Shown here in pieces: positions 1 to 13,842 of a stretch of 64,000 nt of DNA (position 1 is its first letter; every line of letters begins with the position of its first letter). The stretch covers positions 5,227,447 to 5,291,446 of the forward strand of contig NZ_CP043538.1 in NCBI RefSeq assembly GCF_000364445.2, in the 5' to 3' direction. This stretch comes from Methylobacterium mesophilicum SR1.6/6 (GTDB taxonomy: Bacteria > Pseudomonadota > Alphaproteobacteria > Rhizobiales > Beijerinckiaceae). A program made the position numbers and the translations under genes. The notes under the pieces are model-generated. The model did no database searches. It saw only the letters and a program-made list of their open reading frames with translations, and was not told the origin of the DNA.

Positions 1-1976
1 GTCTCGCTGTAGCGCAGCGCGAGCCCGATCAGGCGCGTGCGGTCGCGCTGGCCCGCGGGACCCCGGCGCAGGCTCGCGGCGTTCGGCAGCCGCGCCACGA
101 GGTCTTCGAAGTAGCCCCGCTCGGCGGCCTGGAACAGCGAGTAGGCGTCGAACAGCGGGTGGTCGTTGGGCAGGTCGGCGAAGATCTCCACGGTGCTGCG
201 GGCGACCGACAGGCCGATCTCCGTGAGCGGGCGCACCAGTTCCTCGGCCTCCAGCACCGCCCGCAGGTAGGGGTGGCGGGCGAAGCGCAGGGGCGCGAAG
301 GCGCCGCCGACCGGTTCGCCGAACAGGATGTTCTCGCCGACATTCGCCTGATGATTGTATCGGTCCGGATCGAACGGCTCCACGAGGCGCTCGGCCCCCT
401 TGGCGGCGAGCGCCTGCCGCATGGTCCGGCGGGCGGCGACGATCGCGGCCGCAAGCCGCGGCTGCGCCGTCGGATCCAGCCGTCCGGTCAGACCGCGGGC
501 GTAGACGAACCCGTCCAGCCCCGTGAGGCGGCAGATCCCGATCAGCCCGATCTCGTCGGGCGCGTGAGCCGGATCGGTGCCGTAGAGCAGGTTCTGCCGG
601 AGCGAGCCCGCCATCAGGATGGCCTCTCCCGCCGCGAAGGCGATCCGGCGGGCGCGCTCCGCGGCGTCGAAGACGCGCAGATCCGTGCCCCCGTAGGTGA
701 CGGCGCCCGCGGTCGGCTCGACCTGCCCGGCCAGGACGGCGGCCAGCGCCCGGGCGCCGCTGCCGCGGCTGCCGGTGATCGCCACGTGGCCCGGCATGGG
801 GAACGCCACGTCGACGCCCGTCAGGCGCTCGCCCGTCGCCGGATCGAAGGCCCCGACCCCCTCCGTCGCCAGGATCCCTGACCGCGGCAGCGGCAGCGCG
901 GTGCCGGTCCGGGCGGCCCGCGCCCGCCGGCCTTCGAGGGCCGCGATGATGCGGGCGAGGTCGCGGAAGCGGGGGCGCACCGCCCGGCGCACCGTCCACA
1001 GGCGGGCGCAGATGGCCGCGAGCCAACCGGCCAGGCCGAAGGCGCCGGTCGCCGCCAGGAGCGCGGCCGGGTCCACCGGCGGGACCGGGGCGGCACCGGG
1101 CCCGGTCGAGCGCCACAGCGCCGTCCCGACCGCGATCGCCGGCAGGATCACCGCCAGCGCCAGCGCCGGCGCCCGCGCGTAGGCCAGCCGCGCCTCGGCC
1201 CGGGCCACGTTGGTCCGCATCGCGGCGACGCGGGAGGCGATGCGTCCCCGCTCCAGGGCGGCGGCCCCGTGGCTGCGCACCGCCGGCAGGCGCCGGACGA
1301 GGTCGTTCAAATTGTCCTCCGCCCGTGCACTGGAGCGCAGCCGCAGGTCCTGCCGGTCCCGCGCCCGTTCGAGCACCAGCCCGTAGGCGAGACCCACCGC
1401 CCCGAGCCCCACCACGGCGGCCGGGATCAGCCGGGGGGCAGCGAGCGCCGCGAAGCCCAGCGCCAGGAGCAGGGCCGCGAGGGTCATGGCCGGCAGGACG
1501 ATGCCGGCGGCGAGCAGCCGGTCGGCCCGCGCCAGCACCTCGCCGACGAGCCGGGCGAGGCTGCGGGTCTCGTCCCGCGCCCCGGCCGGCGCGTCGAGGA
1601 TCGTCCCCAGGACGGCGTTGCGGACCGTGTCGGCGGCCCGGTTCTGGGCCTTGAAACACAGGCGCGCCACGCTCCAGCCGAGCGCTGCCAGAATCACCGC
1701 GCAGGCGGCGATGCACAGAAAGGCCGCGAGTTCGAGTTCGGCCGGACGCATCGCCACGCCGGGTGCGACGACGAACTCCCGGCCGGGCAACGGCACGGCG
1801 AGGCGCAGGAACGGCAGCACGGGCGCCTCGTCCCTGGGCAGAACTGCGATCAGGTCGCGCAGGCACAGCAGCGCCAGCGCGCAGAGCGGGGCGCCGATCC
1901 CGACCGTCAGGGCCACCGCGGCGGCGTGAAGACGCCGAGCGGCACGCCAGGTCAGGACGAGAGGATCGGATTCCAT
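1..1976 (-). CDS. Large ABC transporter ATP-binding/permease protein (5' part, cut by window edge)
   Basis: The ATG at 1976-1974 opens a frame that runs without a stop to the window edge, giving 658 complete codons. The N-terminal ~330 residues contain several hydrophobic segments, as in a type I exporter membrane domain. From about residue 370 a nucleotide-binding domain starts. The P-loop position (residues 402-409) reads GSRGSGAR, so the lysine and Ser/Thr of the canonical GxxGxGK(S/T) motif are missing. Two copies of an exporter-like (R/G)(Q/E)N(I/L)L(Y/F)G motif follow. No LSGGQ signature or Walker B is seen within the next 250 residues, which suggests a long insertion before them or beyond the edge. 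I recall rhizobial ABC proteins of ~850-900 residues with this layout, from memory only. Substrate is unknown. It is divergent from the respiratory operon. Confidence 0.75.
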   Translation of the reverse strand, partial: MESDPLVLTWRAARRLHAAAVALTVGIGAPLCALALLCLRDLIAVLPRDEAPVLPFLRLAVPLPGREFVVAPGVAMRPAELELAAFLCIAACAVILAALGWSVARLCFKAQNRAADTVRNAVLGTILDAPAGARDETRSLARLVGEVLARADRLLAAGIVLPAMTLAALLLALGFAALAAPRLIPAAVVGLGAVGLAYGLVLERARDRQDLRLRSSARAEDNLNDLVRRLPAVRSHGAAALERGRIASRVAAMRTNVARAEARLAYARAPALALAVILPAIAVGTALWRSTGPGAAPVPPVDPAALLAATGAFGLAGWLAAICARLWTVRRAVRPRFRDLARIIAALEGRRARAARTGTALPLPRSGILATEGVGAFDPATGERLTGVDVAFPMPGHVAITGSRGSGARALAAVLAGQVEPTAGAVTYGGTDLRVFDAAERARRIAFAAGEAILMAGSLRQNLLYGTDPAHAPDEIGLIGICRLTGLDGFVYARGLTGRLDPTAQPRLAAAIVAARRTMRQALAAKGAERLVEPFDPDRYNHQANVGENILFGEPVGGAFAPLRFARHPYLRAVLEAEELVRPLTEIGLSVARSTVEIFADLPNDHPLFDAYSLFQAAERGYFEDLVARLPNAASLRRGPAGQRDRTRLIGLALRYSE

Positions 1977-2397
1977 GCGTCTCCGGGTGAAGTTCAGGCC
2001 GCCCCGCTGCTGCCTGGGGCATAGGCCTTCGGCTCGCCTGCGGGAAGGGTGGCCGGTCGGCTGCCACCGGCCGCGACATGTCGGACCGCAGGGTCCGGCT
2101 TCTAGCGTCGGTTCTGGAAGCGCTCTAGATTGTCCTGGGTGGCGTGCGGACAGTGTCGTCGGGTGCGGCCGCAGCGCAGCTGTCGCTCTGTCCGATTGGG
2201 CCGCATTCTGCGGGCGGGCCGGCACGGCGCCGGGTTCGACCGGGCTGCACTCAAGGCTGTGTTGGGACACCCTCTCCGCCGGGCCGCTTTTCCCACAGCG
2301 GCGGAGAGCGCTGTCAGAGGGTGAGGCGACGCGTGCGGCGATGGGCTGAGCAGACCGAACGCGGCCGCACGGCCGTCCCGATCCGCGGGTGCGCCTG
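1977..2397. other. Intergenic region between divergent genes; no gene seen
   Basis: This 421-base gap separates the ABC transporter start from actA, so it should hold two divergent promoters. Short overlapping open frames on both strands have arginine-rich, low-complexity translations and match nothing I recognise. A TCTAG-containing near-symmetry lies around 2101-2130, but it is imperfect and I do not assign it a role. No terminator or repeat family member is present. Confidence 0.4.
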
Positions 2398-3053
2398 ATG
2401 GCGCAGCTGTTCACGCCCGGCGCCGACGCGCTCTATCGCCTGGCGCTCATGACCGGCGTCGCCTGCCTCGTCGGACTCCCGGTCCTGGCGGCCGGGATCG
2501 TGCGCTCGAACTACGTGACCGGCGTCGGTATCGCGCCGTCCCAGCCGCTGCCGTTCAGCCACAAGCACCATTCCGGTGAACTCGGCATCGATTGCCGCTA
2601 CTGCCACACCACCGTCGAGAAGGAGGCCACCGCCGGCATCCCGCCGACGCACACCTGCATGACCTGCCACTCGCAGATCTGGACCGGCTCCGACATGCTC
2701 AAGCCGGTGCGCGACAGCTACGCGCAGGACAAGCCGCTGGAGTGGAAGCGCCTGAACAAGCTGCCGCAATACGTCTACTACAACCACTCCGTCCACGTGA
2801 CGAAGGGGATCGGCTGCTCCACCTGCCACGGCGACGTGACGTCGATGCAGATGACCTACCGGGCCAACGCCTTCGAGATGCAGTTCTGCCTCGATTGCCA
2901 CAGGGCGCCGGAGAAGTATGTGCGCACTCCGGACCAAGTCTGGAACATGACTTGGACGCCGCCGGCCGATCAGGCGACGCTCGGTCCGAAGCTCGTGGCG
3001 CAGAACCATATCCGCGGCGGCGCTCGGCTCACTGAATGCGGGATCTGCCATCG

Positions 3054-3057
<4 letters not shown>
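2398..3057 (+). CDS. actA: Alternative complex III subunit ActA, pentahaem cytochrome c
   Basis: A 219-residue protein with one N-terminal membrane segment (about residues 13-35) and five CxxCH haem c motifs at residues 66-70, 87-91, 140-144, 164-168 and 214-218. Five haems, one anchor and the position as first gene of an act operon match ActA, the membrane-anchored cytochrome of alternative complex III, which passes electrons from quinol towards the terminal oxidase on the periplasmic side. I chose the ATG at 2398; a GTG nine bases upstream is in frame but neither has a clear Shine-Dalgarno sequence. The stop overlaps the actB start by ATGA, so translation is coupled. Confidence 0.9.
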
Positions 3058-6024
<2,967 letters not shown>

Positions 6025-6026
6025 GC

Positions 6027-8052
6027 GTGTCCGGCGCCCTGCTCGGCGGCACGCCCCCCGGCCCCCTGATCCGGCCGGAGGAAACCCTCCAGGGGATCGG
6101 CGGCGCTGTGACCGCGATCCCGCTGACCCATCCGGGCAACCGGCGCTGGTGGATCGCCTTCGCGGGGGCGGCCTCGCTCCTCGGCCTGTTCGCCCTCACG
6201 CTCGCCTACCTGCTCTATGCCGGCCCCGGGATCTGGGCGAACAACAACGCCGTTGTCTGGGCGCTGGACATCGCGAGCTACGATTGGTGGATCGGCGTCG
6301 CCTCCGGCAGCCTGCTGGTCTCCGCGGTCCTGCTCCTGCTCGGGGCGGAATGGCGCGGGGCGGTGAACCGCGTCGCCGAGACCCTGGCGCTTCTGGCCAC
6401 CGCGGCGGCCGGGCTCTACCCGATCATCCATCTCGGGCGGCCATGGTTCTTCTTCTGGAACCTGCCCTACCCCAACACCTACGATCTCTGGCCGCAATTC
6501 CGCTCGCCGCTGCTCTGGGACGCGATCGACATCGTGTCGTTCCTGGTGATCTGCGTGAGCCTGTGGTTCATCGGCCTGCTGCCGGATCTGGCGACCCTGC
6601 GCGACCGTGCCTTCGCCGAGGCGATGCGTCAGGCCGACATCAAGGCGCCGACCCGCAAGCTCGCGCTGCTGCGCGCCCAGGTCTACGGCATCCTCGCCTC
6701 GGGCTGGCGCGGCTCGGCGGCCCACTGGCAGATCTGGGTCCCAGGCCTACCGGACTGTGGCGCTGCTCGGCGTGCTGCTGGTGGTCTCGGTCCAGACCGG
6801 CGCCTCGGTGATGCTGGCGGGCTCGCTGATGCCCGGCTGGCACAGCACGCTGCTGCCGGTGAGCTTCCTGGTGAACGCGGTCTATTCCGGTGTCGGCGTC
6901 ACGGCGGTGATCGTGATGCTGATCCGCCTCGTCTACGGCCTCGACGCCCTGGTGACCGCCCGCCATCTCGATGTGCTCGGACGCCTGCTGCTCTGCCTCG
7001 GCTGCGCCAGTGCCTACTGCTACGCGGCCGAGTACTTCGACACGTTCCTCAACGGCGACGCCGAGGGGCGCGGCGTCCTGCTTCGGCGCATGACCGGTGA
7101 TCACGCGCTCGTCTCATGGACGGCGATCCTCTGCCTCGTCCTGCCCGCCCAGATCCTGTGGTCGGCGCGCGCCCGGACGGCGCCGCTCGCCATCGCGGCG
7201 GTGGGCCTGCTCGTGGCCGTCGGCGCCTACGCCGACCACGTCATGGTCCTGGTCGTCACCCTGACGCAGGATTTTCTGCCGTCCTCGAAGCTCCCCTACT
7301 CGACGGACGTGTGGGGCATCGCCACCTTCGCGGGCTCGGTCGGCCTGTTCCTCACCCTGCTGCTCCTGTTCCTGCGCTACCTCCCGGCCGTCTCGATCGT
7401 CGAGAGCCGCCGCCTTGCCCTCGCGGAGGCTCCGGCCGCGCGGGAAGCCGCCCGCGAGGCTTCGTCCCGGGCCGCCGCCCGACCGGAGGAGAAACCGGTC
7501 GCCGCCCCCCTGTGGGGCGTGTCCGCCACCTTCTCGAGCCAGGGCGACCTCGCCGCCGCCCTCCAGGCGCTCTCGGGCATCAGCTCGGATCATGTCCATC
7601 TCGATGGCCATGGGCCGGTGCCGATGCCCCGAACCCTGCGGGCGCTGGGCCACGAAGGCCGCTCGATCCTGCCCTACGCGCTGGCTGGAGCGCTGCTCGG
7701 CGGCGCAGGCTTCTTCGCGATGTGCGTGTACGCCACGGCCTACGACTACGTGTTCCTGATCGGCGGCCGCCCGCGCCTCTCCTGGCCCTCGTTCGTGGTG
7801 CCGAGCATCTCCTTCGCGATGATGGCGGGCTGCGTAGCGATCCACCTCGCGCTGCTGGTGCTCAATCGCCTGCCGCGGCTGAACCATCCGGCCTTCAATA
7901 TTCCGGGCTTCCTGCGCGCCTCCGAAGACCGATTCTTCCTCTCGGCGGAGGCGCGCGGCGACCGGTTCGACGCGGCCCGGATCGAGCGGCGGCTCGCCAG
8001 CCTGCCGGCCGAGGCCGGACGTCCCCTTGAGATCCGGCGGATCCCGCGATGA
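6027..8052 (+). pseudogene. actC: Alternative complex III ActC-ActD fusion (NrfD-like quinol subunit plus DUF3341), frameshifted near 6737
   Basis: A GTG at 6027, two bases after the actB stop, starts a polytopic NrfD-like protein with about ten hydrophobic segments, including the HLGRPW stretch typical of ActC. At about 6737 homology moves to the +1 frame: dropping one G from 6736-6738 reads HWQIWSQAYRTVALLG and restores about 674 residues. ActC alone is usually near 450-480 residues. Here a charged Ala/Arg/Glu linker (around 7425-7500) leads into a second domain with two further membrane segments that matches ActD (DUF3341). ActC is the quinol-binding membrane subunit; ActD is a small membrane subunit. 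The fusion is visible in one uninterrupted frame downstream of the shift. The stop overlaps actE by ATGA. Confidence 0.82.
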
Positions 8053-8594
8053 GGATCGCCCGTCTCCGCACCGGGCTGCTCATTCTCCTCGTCCTGGCGC
8101 CCCTGGCGGCCTGCGGCGAGGCTGACATGGCCGATCAGGCCCGGGCCAAGACCTGGGACAAGAATCCGTTCTTCCCCCGGGACATCACCATGCGCCAGCC
8201 GGTGGCCGGAACGGTGCCCCGCAGCGATCCCGCGCAGCCCATGCCCCAGCCGAAGACCATCAGCCGGGACCTGCTCGACCGCGGCCGGCAGCGCTACACG
8301 GTGTTCTGCACGCCCTGCCACGGCCAGGATGGGCGCGGCGCCGGCATGATCGTGGCGCGCGGCTTCCCGCATGCCGGCGACCTGACGGGCGAGGCCCTGC
8401 GCAGGACCTCCGCGGCCGACCTCTACGACGCGATCTCGAACGGCCGGAAGGCGATGTTCGGCATGGCGCAGATGATTCCGTCGGCCGACCGCTGGGCGAT
8501 CGTGGCCTATGTCCGCGCCCTTCAGCTCAGCCAGGACGCTCCGGTCGCCAGTCTCCCGGCAGAAGACCGGGCGCGATTGGAGGCGGCACGATGA
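8049..8594 (+). CDS. actE: Alternative complex III subunit ActE, monohaem lipoprotein cytochrome c
   Basis: A 181-residue protein with a lipoprotein signal: a hydrophobic stretch ending in LAAC, with the lipobox cysteine at residue 22. One haem c site, CTPCH, lies at residues 87-91, followed by a G-M-containing segment that could supply the distal methionine. ActE is the mobile-like monohaem cytochrome of alternative complex III, anchored by lipid in the periplasm, that can hand electrons to the oxidase. It sits between actCD and actF with four-base ATGA overlaps at both ends. Confidence 0.88.
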   Translation: MRIARLRTGLLILLVLAPLAACGEADMADQARAKTWDKNPFFPRDITMRQPVAGTVPRSDPAQPMPQPKTISRDLLDRGRQRYTVFCTPCHGQDGRGAGMIVARGFPHAGDLTGEALRRTSAADLYDAISNGRKAMFGMAQMIPSADRWAIVAYVRALQLSQDAPVASLPAEDRARLEAAR

Positions 8595-9661
8595 GCCGTC
8601 CCGCCCGCCCCATGCTCCTCGGGTTCGCCGGCTTCGCGCTCCTGGCCCTCTGCCTGCTGGCGGGCGGCGTGCGCGGCGCGGCGGCCTCGTACCTCGCCGG
8701 ATGGCTCGTCCTCGTCGCCCTGCCGGTGGGCGCCCTGCCGGTGGTCATCGTGGCCGAGCGTTTCGGCCGCCGCGTGCGGGCGCGCGGCGGTGTCGAGATG
8801 CTGGCGGGTCTGCGGCGCCTCATGGCGCTGATGCCGGTGGCCGCCACCCTCGGGGTGCCGCTGCTCGCCGCCGCGCCGGTGCTCTACCCCTGGGCGAAGG
8901 CGCCGGCGCATACGCCGCTCGCGGCCCTCTGGTTCACGACGCCGTTCTTCGTGGCCCGGGTTGTCGTCTACCTCGCCGCCTGGACCTGGCTGGCGCTGCG
9001 CTTCGCCCGGCCCTTCGACGCACCCGGCGAGGGCCGCACCGTCCCGGCTGTGGGCCTCCACGCGGTGGTCGGTACCCTGTTCGTCACCGACGTGATCGCG
9101 TCCCTGGACCCGCGTCTCGATTCCGCGCTGCTGGGCCTCCTGATCATGACCGCCTGGAGCGGCCTCGCCTTCGCGGCGGCGATCCTGCTCGCCTGGGAGG
9201 AGCCGGAGCCGGTGGGCCGCGGCCGCACCGCGCCGGGGCGCGGCCGGTTGGTGCCGCTGGTGGTGCTGCTCGGGCTGTGGGCCTACCTGCACTTCGTGCA
9301 GTTCCTGATCGTGTGGTCGGCGAACCTGCCGCCGGAGGTATCGTGGTATTTCGCCCGCGGCGGCTGGCTCGGGCGGACACTCTCGATCGTGGCCGGCGCC
9401 GTCGTGGTGCTCGCCGGTCTGGCGACCCTGCGGCCCGGTCGCCCGACCACGCGGATCCTGGCGGGCGCGGCGCTCGCGGTGCACGCCCTGGAGATGTTCT
9501 GGCTGGTCACCCCGGCGCTGCGCGACCGGTTCGTGCTGCGGCCGAGCGACGTGCTGGCCGCCTGCGCGGTGGCCTGCCTCGCCGCCGCCCTGCGCCTCAT
9601 GCTGCGTCCAGGGGCCGACCGGGCCGCGGCGGCAGCCCGCCGCTCCGGGAGGCCGGCATGA
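8591..9661 (+). CDS. actF: Alternative complex III subunit ActF, NrfD-like integral membrane protein
   Basis: A 356-residue protein with about nine to ten hydrophobic segments and few charged residues between them. It lies directly after actE, as in described act operons. ActF is a second, shorter NrfD-like subunit paired with ActC in the membrane. The segments LYPWAKAPAHTPLAALWFTTPFF-type (split here: LYPWAK then TPLAALWFTTPFF) and the YLHFVQFLIVW stretch are characteristic of the family as I know it. The start ATG overlaps the actE stop and the stop overlaps the next gene, so this is one translational unit. No frameshift is seen. Confidence 0.85.
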   Translation: MSRPARPMLLGFAGFALLALCLLAGGVRGAAASYLAGWLVLVALPVGALPVVIVAERFGRRVRARGGVEMLAGLRRLMALMPVAATLGVPLLAAAPVLYPWAKAPAHTPLAALWFTTPFFVARVVVYLAAWTWLALRFARPFDAPGEGRTVPAVGLHAVVGTLFVTDVIASLDPRLDSALLGLLIMTAWSGLAFAAAILLAWEEPEPVGRGRTAPGRGRLVPLVVLLGLWAYLHFVQFLIVWSANLPPEVSWYFARGGWLGRTLSIVAGAVVVLAGLATLRPGRPTTRILAGAALAVHALEMFWLVTPALRDRFVLRPSDVLAACAVACLAAALRLMLRPGADRAAAAARRSGRPA

Positions 9662-10146
9662 GGCCGGGCGGTCCCTCCGGCCTGATCCCGGCCATCCTCG
9701 CGGGCCTGACCCTGCGCGGCAGCGGCCTGCTGAACGGACGCCCGCAGCGTCCGGCCGCCAACACCCAGCGCGATCCGGATGACCCGGGGCATGAGGTGCG
9801 CGACGTCAACGTCCGCAACACGGCCCTGGTCATGGCCGGTCTCGCGCTCACGGCCCTGGCGGTCGTCGGCACGATGATCTGGCTGATGGGCAGCTTCGCG
9901 GCGAGTCAGCGCCGGGCGCTCCCCGCGCTCACGCCCCAGCAGACGGCGCGGCTCACACCGCCGCCGCCGAACCTTCAGCCGGACCCCTACGCCGACCTCG
10001 ACCGGGAGCGGGCGGCGACCGAGGGGCACCTCGCCGGCTACGGCTACCGGGATACGTCTCGTACCCGCGCCCGGATCCCGATCGGGCGCGCCATGGACCT
10101 GACCGTCGGCCACTCCCTCGATCCGGCGGAGCCCGCACCGCGATGA
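9658..10146 (+). CDS. Small single-span membrane protein linked to the oxidase operon, function unknown
   Basis: A 162-residue protein with one central membrane segment (about residues 59-80), a polar Arg/Asp/Pro-rich N-terminal tail, and a C-terminal domain with a proline tract, a GYGYRD motif and RIPIGRAMDLTV near the end. Small proteins with a proline-rich stretch followed by a SYG-W-D/PIxRAMxL pattern recur between electron-transfer and cox genes in other bacteria, as I recall. Its ATGA overlaps with both actF and coxB indicate that it is made with the complex, perhaps as an assembly or linker subunit. No cofactor-binding motif is visible, so the role is open. Confidence 0.7.
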   Translation: MRPGGPSGLIPAILAGLTLRGSGLLNGRPQRPAANTQRDPDDPGHEVRDVNVRNTALVMAGLALTALAVVGTMIWLMGSFAASQRRALPALTPQQTARLTPPPPNLQPDPYADLDRERAATEGHLAGYGYRDTSRTRARIPIGRAMDLTVGHSLDPAEPAPR

Positions 10147-11118
10147 CGCCGAGCCACGATTCCCTCCAACTCTGGCCCGCCGCGGTCTCGGCCGTCGCGA
10201 CCGAGACCGATTGGCTCATCCTGGCCTTCACGGTGCTGACGCTGCTGCTGACCGTGCCGGTCTTCGTGGCGATCACCTATTTCGCCCTGCGCTACCGCGA
10301 GGGCTCCGAGGCGGACCGGAGCCCGTCGGGCATCCGCTCCAACCTCATCGAGATCAGCTGGATGCTGATCCCGTTCCTGCTGACGCTGATCTTCTTCGTC
10401 TGGGGGGCGCGGCTCTTCGTCGAGTCGAAGAACCCGCCCCCGACGCCATGGTGGTCGAGGCGGTCGGCCGACAGTGGATGTGGAAGTTCCAGCATCCCAC
10501 CGGTCAGTCCGAGATCAACGACCTGCATCTCCCGATCGGCCAACCGGTCCGTCTGCGCATCATCAGCCAGGACGTCATCCACGCCCTCTACCTGCCGGCG
10601 GTGCGGATGCAGGTCGCCGCCCTGCCCGACCGCTATACCGATCTGTGGTTCAAGGCGGACAAGACCGGCACCTACCATCTCTACTGCTCCGAGTATTGCG
10701 GCACCGACCATTCCGTGATGGGCGGCGAGGTCACCTTCATGAACCCCGGCGACTATCAGGACTGGCTGACCCACGCGGGCGCCCAGCAGGGCAAGGTCGC
10801 GGCCGGCCGCGCCCTTTACGAGGCCTATGGCTGCGCCGGCTGCCACGAGCCCGGCTCGTCCGTGAAGGCGCCCAGCCTCGCGGGCCTGTACGGATCGCAG
10901 GTGAGGCTCGCCGACGGCCGCACCGTCACGGCGGATGAAGGGTGGATGCGCGAAAAAATCCTGAACCCGAACGGCGACCGTCTTGCCGGAGGGGGCAAGC
11001 AGGTCATGCCGAGCTTCGCCGGCCGGATCCCGGCGGACGAACTCGCGACCGTGATCGAGTTCCTGAAATCCTATCCGACTGCCAAGGCCGCGGACGCGAC
11101 GCCGGCGGGGGCGACACG

Positions 11119-11122
<4 letters not shown>
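10143..11122 (+). pseudogene. coxB: Cytochrome c oxidase subunit II with C-terminal cytochrome c (caa3 type), frameshifted at 10437-10441
   Basis: Two N-terminal membrane helices are read in the first frame up to VESKNPPP. After the C run at 10437-10441 the homologous sequence continues in another frame with DAMVVEAVGRQWMWKF. One extra C restores a ~326-residue protein. The periplasmic domain has the binuclear copper A ligands in CSEYCGTDHSVM, and the C-terminus adds a cytochrome c domain with CAGCH, so this is a caa3-type subunit II. It would take electrons from ActE or another cytochrome c. A lost base in a homopolymer is the commonest kind of sequencing error, but two neighbouring genes are also shifted. 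Confidence 0.85.
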
Positions 11123-12791
<1,669 letters not shown>

Positions 12792-12795
<4 letters not shown>

Positions 12796-13451
12796 GTGCG
12801 CCGCTCGCCGACGGCGTCGGGGTCGCCCGCGCCCATCATTTCGAGAGCGTGACCCAGCAGCGCCAAGCCGCGACGCTCGGCATCTGGGCGTGGCTGATCA
12901 CCGAGCTGCTGTTGTTCTCGGCCCTGTTCCTGGTGGCACTGATCACCCGGATCCTGCACCCCGAGGCGACGGTCGCGGCGGCCAAGCACCTCAAGTTCTG
13001 GATCGGCGCCACCAACACCGTGGTGCTGATCTGCTCCAGCCTGACCATGTCGATGGCGATCGAATTCTCGCGGATGGGCTGGCAGCGCGCCATGGTCCGG
13101 GCGATGCTGGCGACGGCGGCACTGGGCAGCCTGTTCCTCGTGCTCAAGGGCTACGAGTACTATGCCGACTGGGCCGAGCACATGATGCCGTTCCTCAGCG
13201 ACCGGCCCTTCGCGCTGGCCGAGACGCCGGCCGCGCGGCTGTTCGTCAACCTCTATTACGTCGCCACGCTGCTCCACGCGCTGCACCTGTTCACCGGCAT
13301 CGCGCTCCTGCTCGGCATGACCTGGCTGGCCGCGAAGGCCGGGTTCCTGTCGCGGCACCAGAACTGGATCGAGGTCTACGGCCTGTACTGGCACTTCATC
13401 GACCTCGTCTGGATCCTGGCCTTCCCGATCCTCTACGTGGTGAACCGGTAG
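12792..13451 (+). CDS. ctaE: Cytochrome c oxidase subunit III
   Basis: A 219-residue protein with about five to seven membrane segments, including [18 protein letters not shown] near the N-terminus, LKGYEYY and a C-terminal [14 protein letters not shown] block that are diagnostic of subunit III. Subunit III stabilises the catalytic core. The ATG at 12792 overlaps the ctaD stop. A longer open frame begins upstream inside ctaD, but its translation is unrelated to the family. Confidence 0.93.
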
Positions 13452-13452
13452 G

Positions 13453-13764
13453 ATGCGGAACCCCCTCGCGCCCCTGAGCACCGACGACCGCGCCCTGCTC
13501 CGCAAACGTCTCCGCACGCCGCTGCTCACCTTCCTGGCGCTGCTCGGCCTGCTCGCCGTCAACGTCACCCTCGGCGCCACCCTCCCCTTCGCGCAGGTCT
13601 GGATCGTCGAACTCGCCGTCGTCGCCGTGATGGTGGCGCTGATCCTCCTCGTCTCCATGGAGGTGATCCACGAGCCGCCGCTGATCCGGCTGTTCTCGGG
13701 GCTCGGCTTCTTCTGGGTCGCCATCATGGTCGGCATGACGCTCACCGACTATCTGGCGCGCTGA
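13453..13764 (+). CDS. ctaF: Cytochrome c oxidase subunit IV family protein
   Basis: A 103-residue protein with three hydrophobic segments after a short basic N-terminal region. It starts one base after the ctaE stop and is the last gene of the operon. Size, topology and position match the short prokaryotic subunit IV found with caa3/aa3 oxidases. No terminator is visible in the ~78 bases that follow. Confidence 0.85.
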   Translation: MRNPLAPLSTDDRALLRKRLRTPLLTFLALLGLLAVNVTLGATLPFAQVWIVELAVVAVMVALILLVSMEVIHEPPLIRLFSGLGFFWVAIMVGMTLTDYLAR

Positions 13765-13842
13765 TCCGCGCGAAAGCCGTTGTCGGGACGGCCGAACACT
13801 CCTAAACGTCGCCGCTTCCCCGCATGGCCCGGCTGAAAGACG

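Noticed and set aside
2389..2397. GTG at 2389 as actA start
   Set aside because: In frame, but it adds only three residues and has no better ribosome binding site; the ATG at 2398 gives a natural N-terminus.
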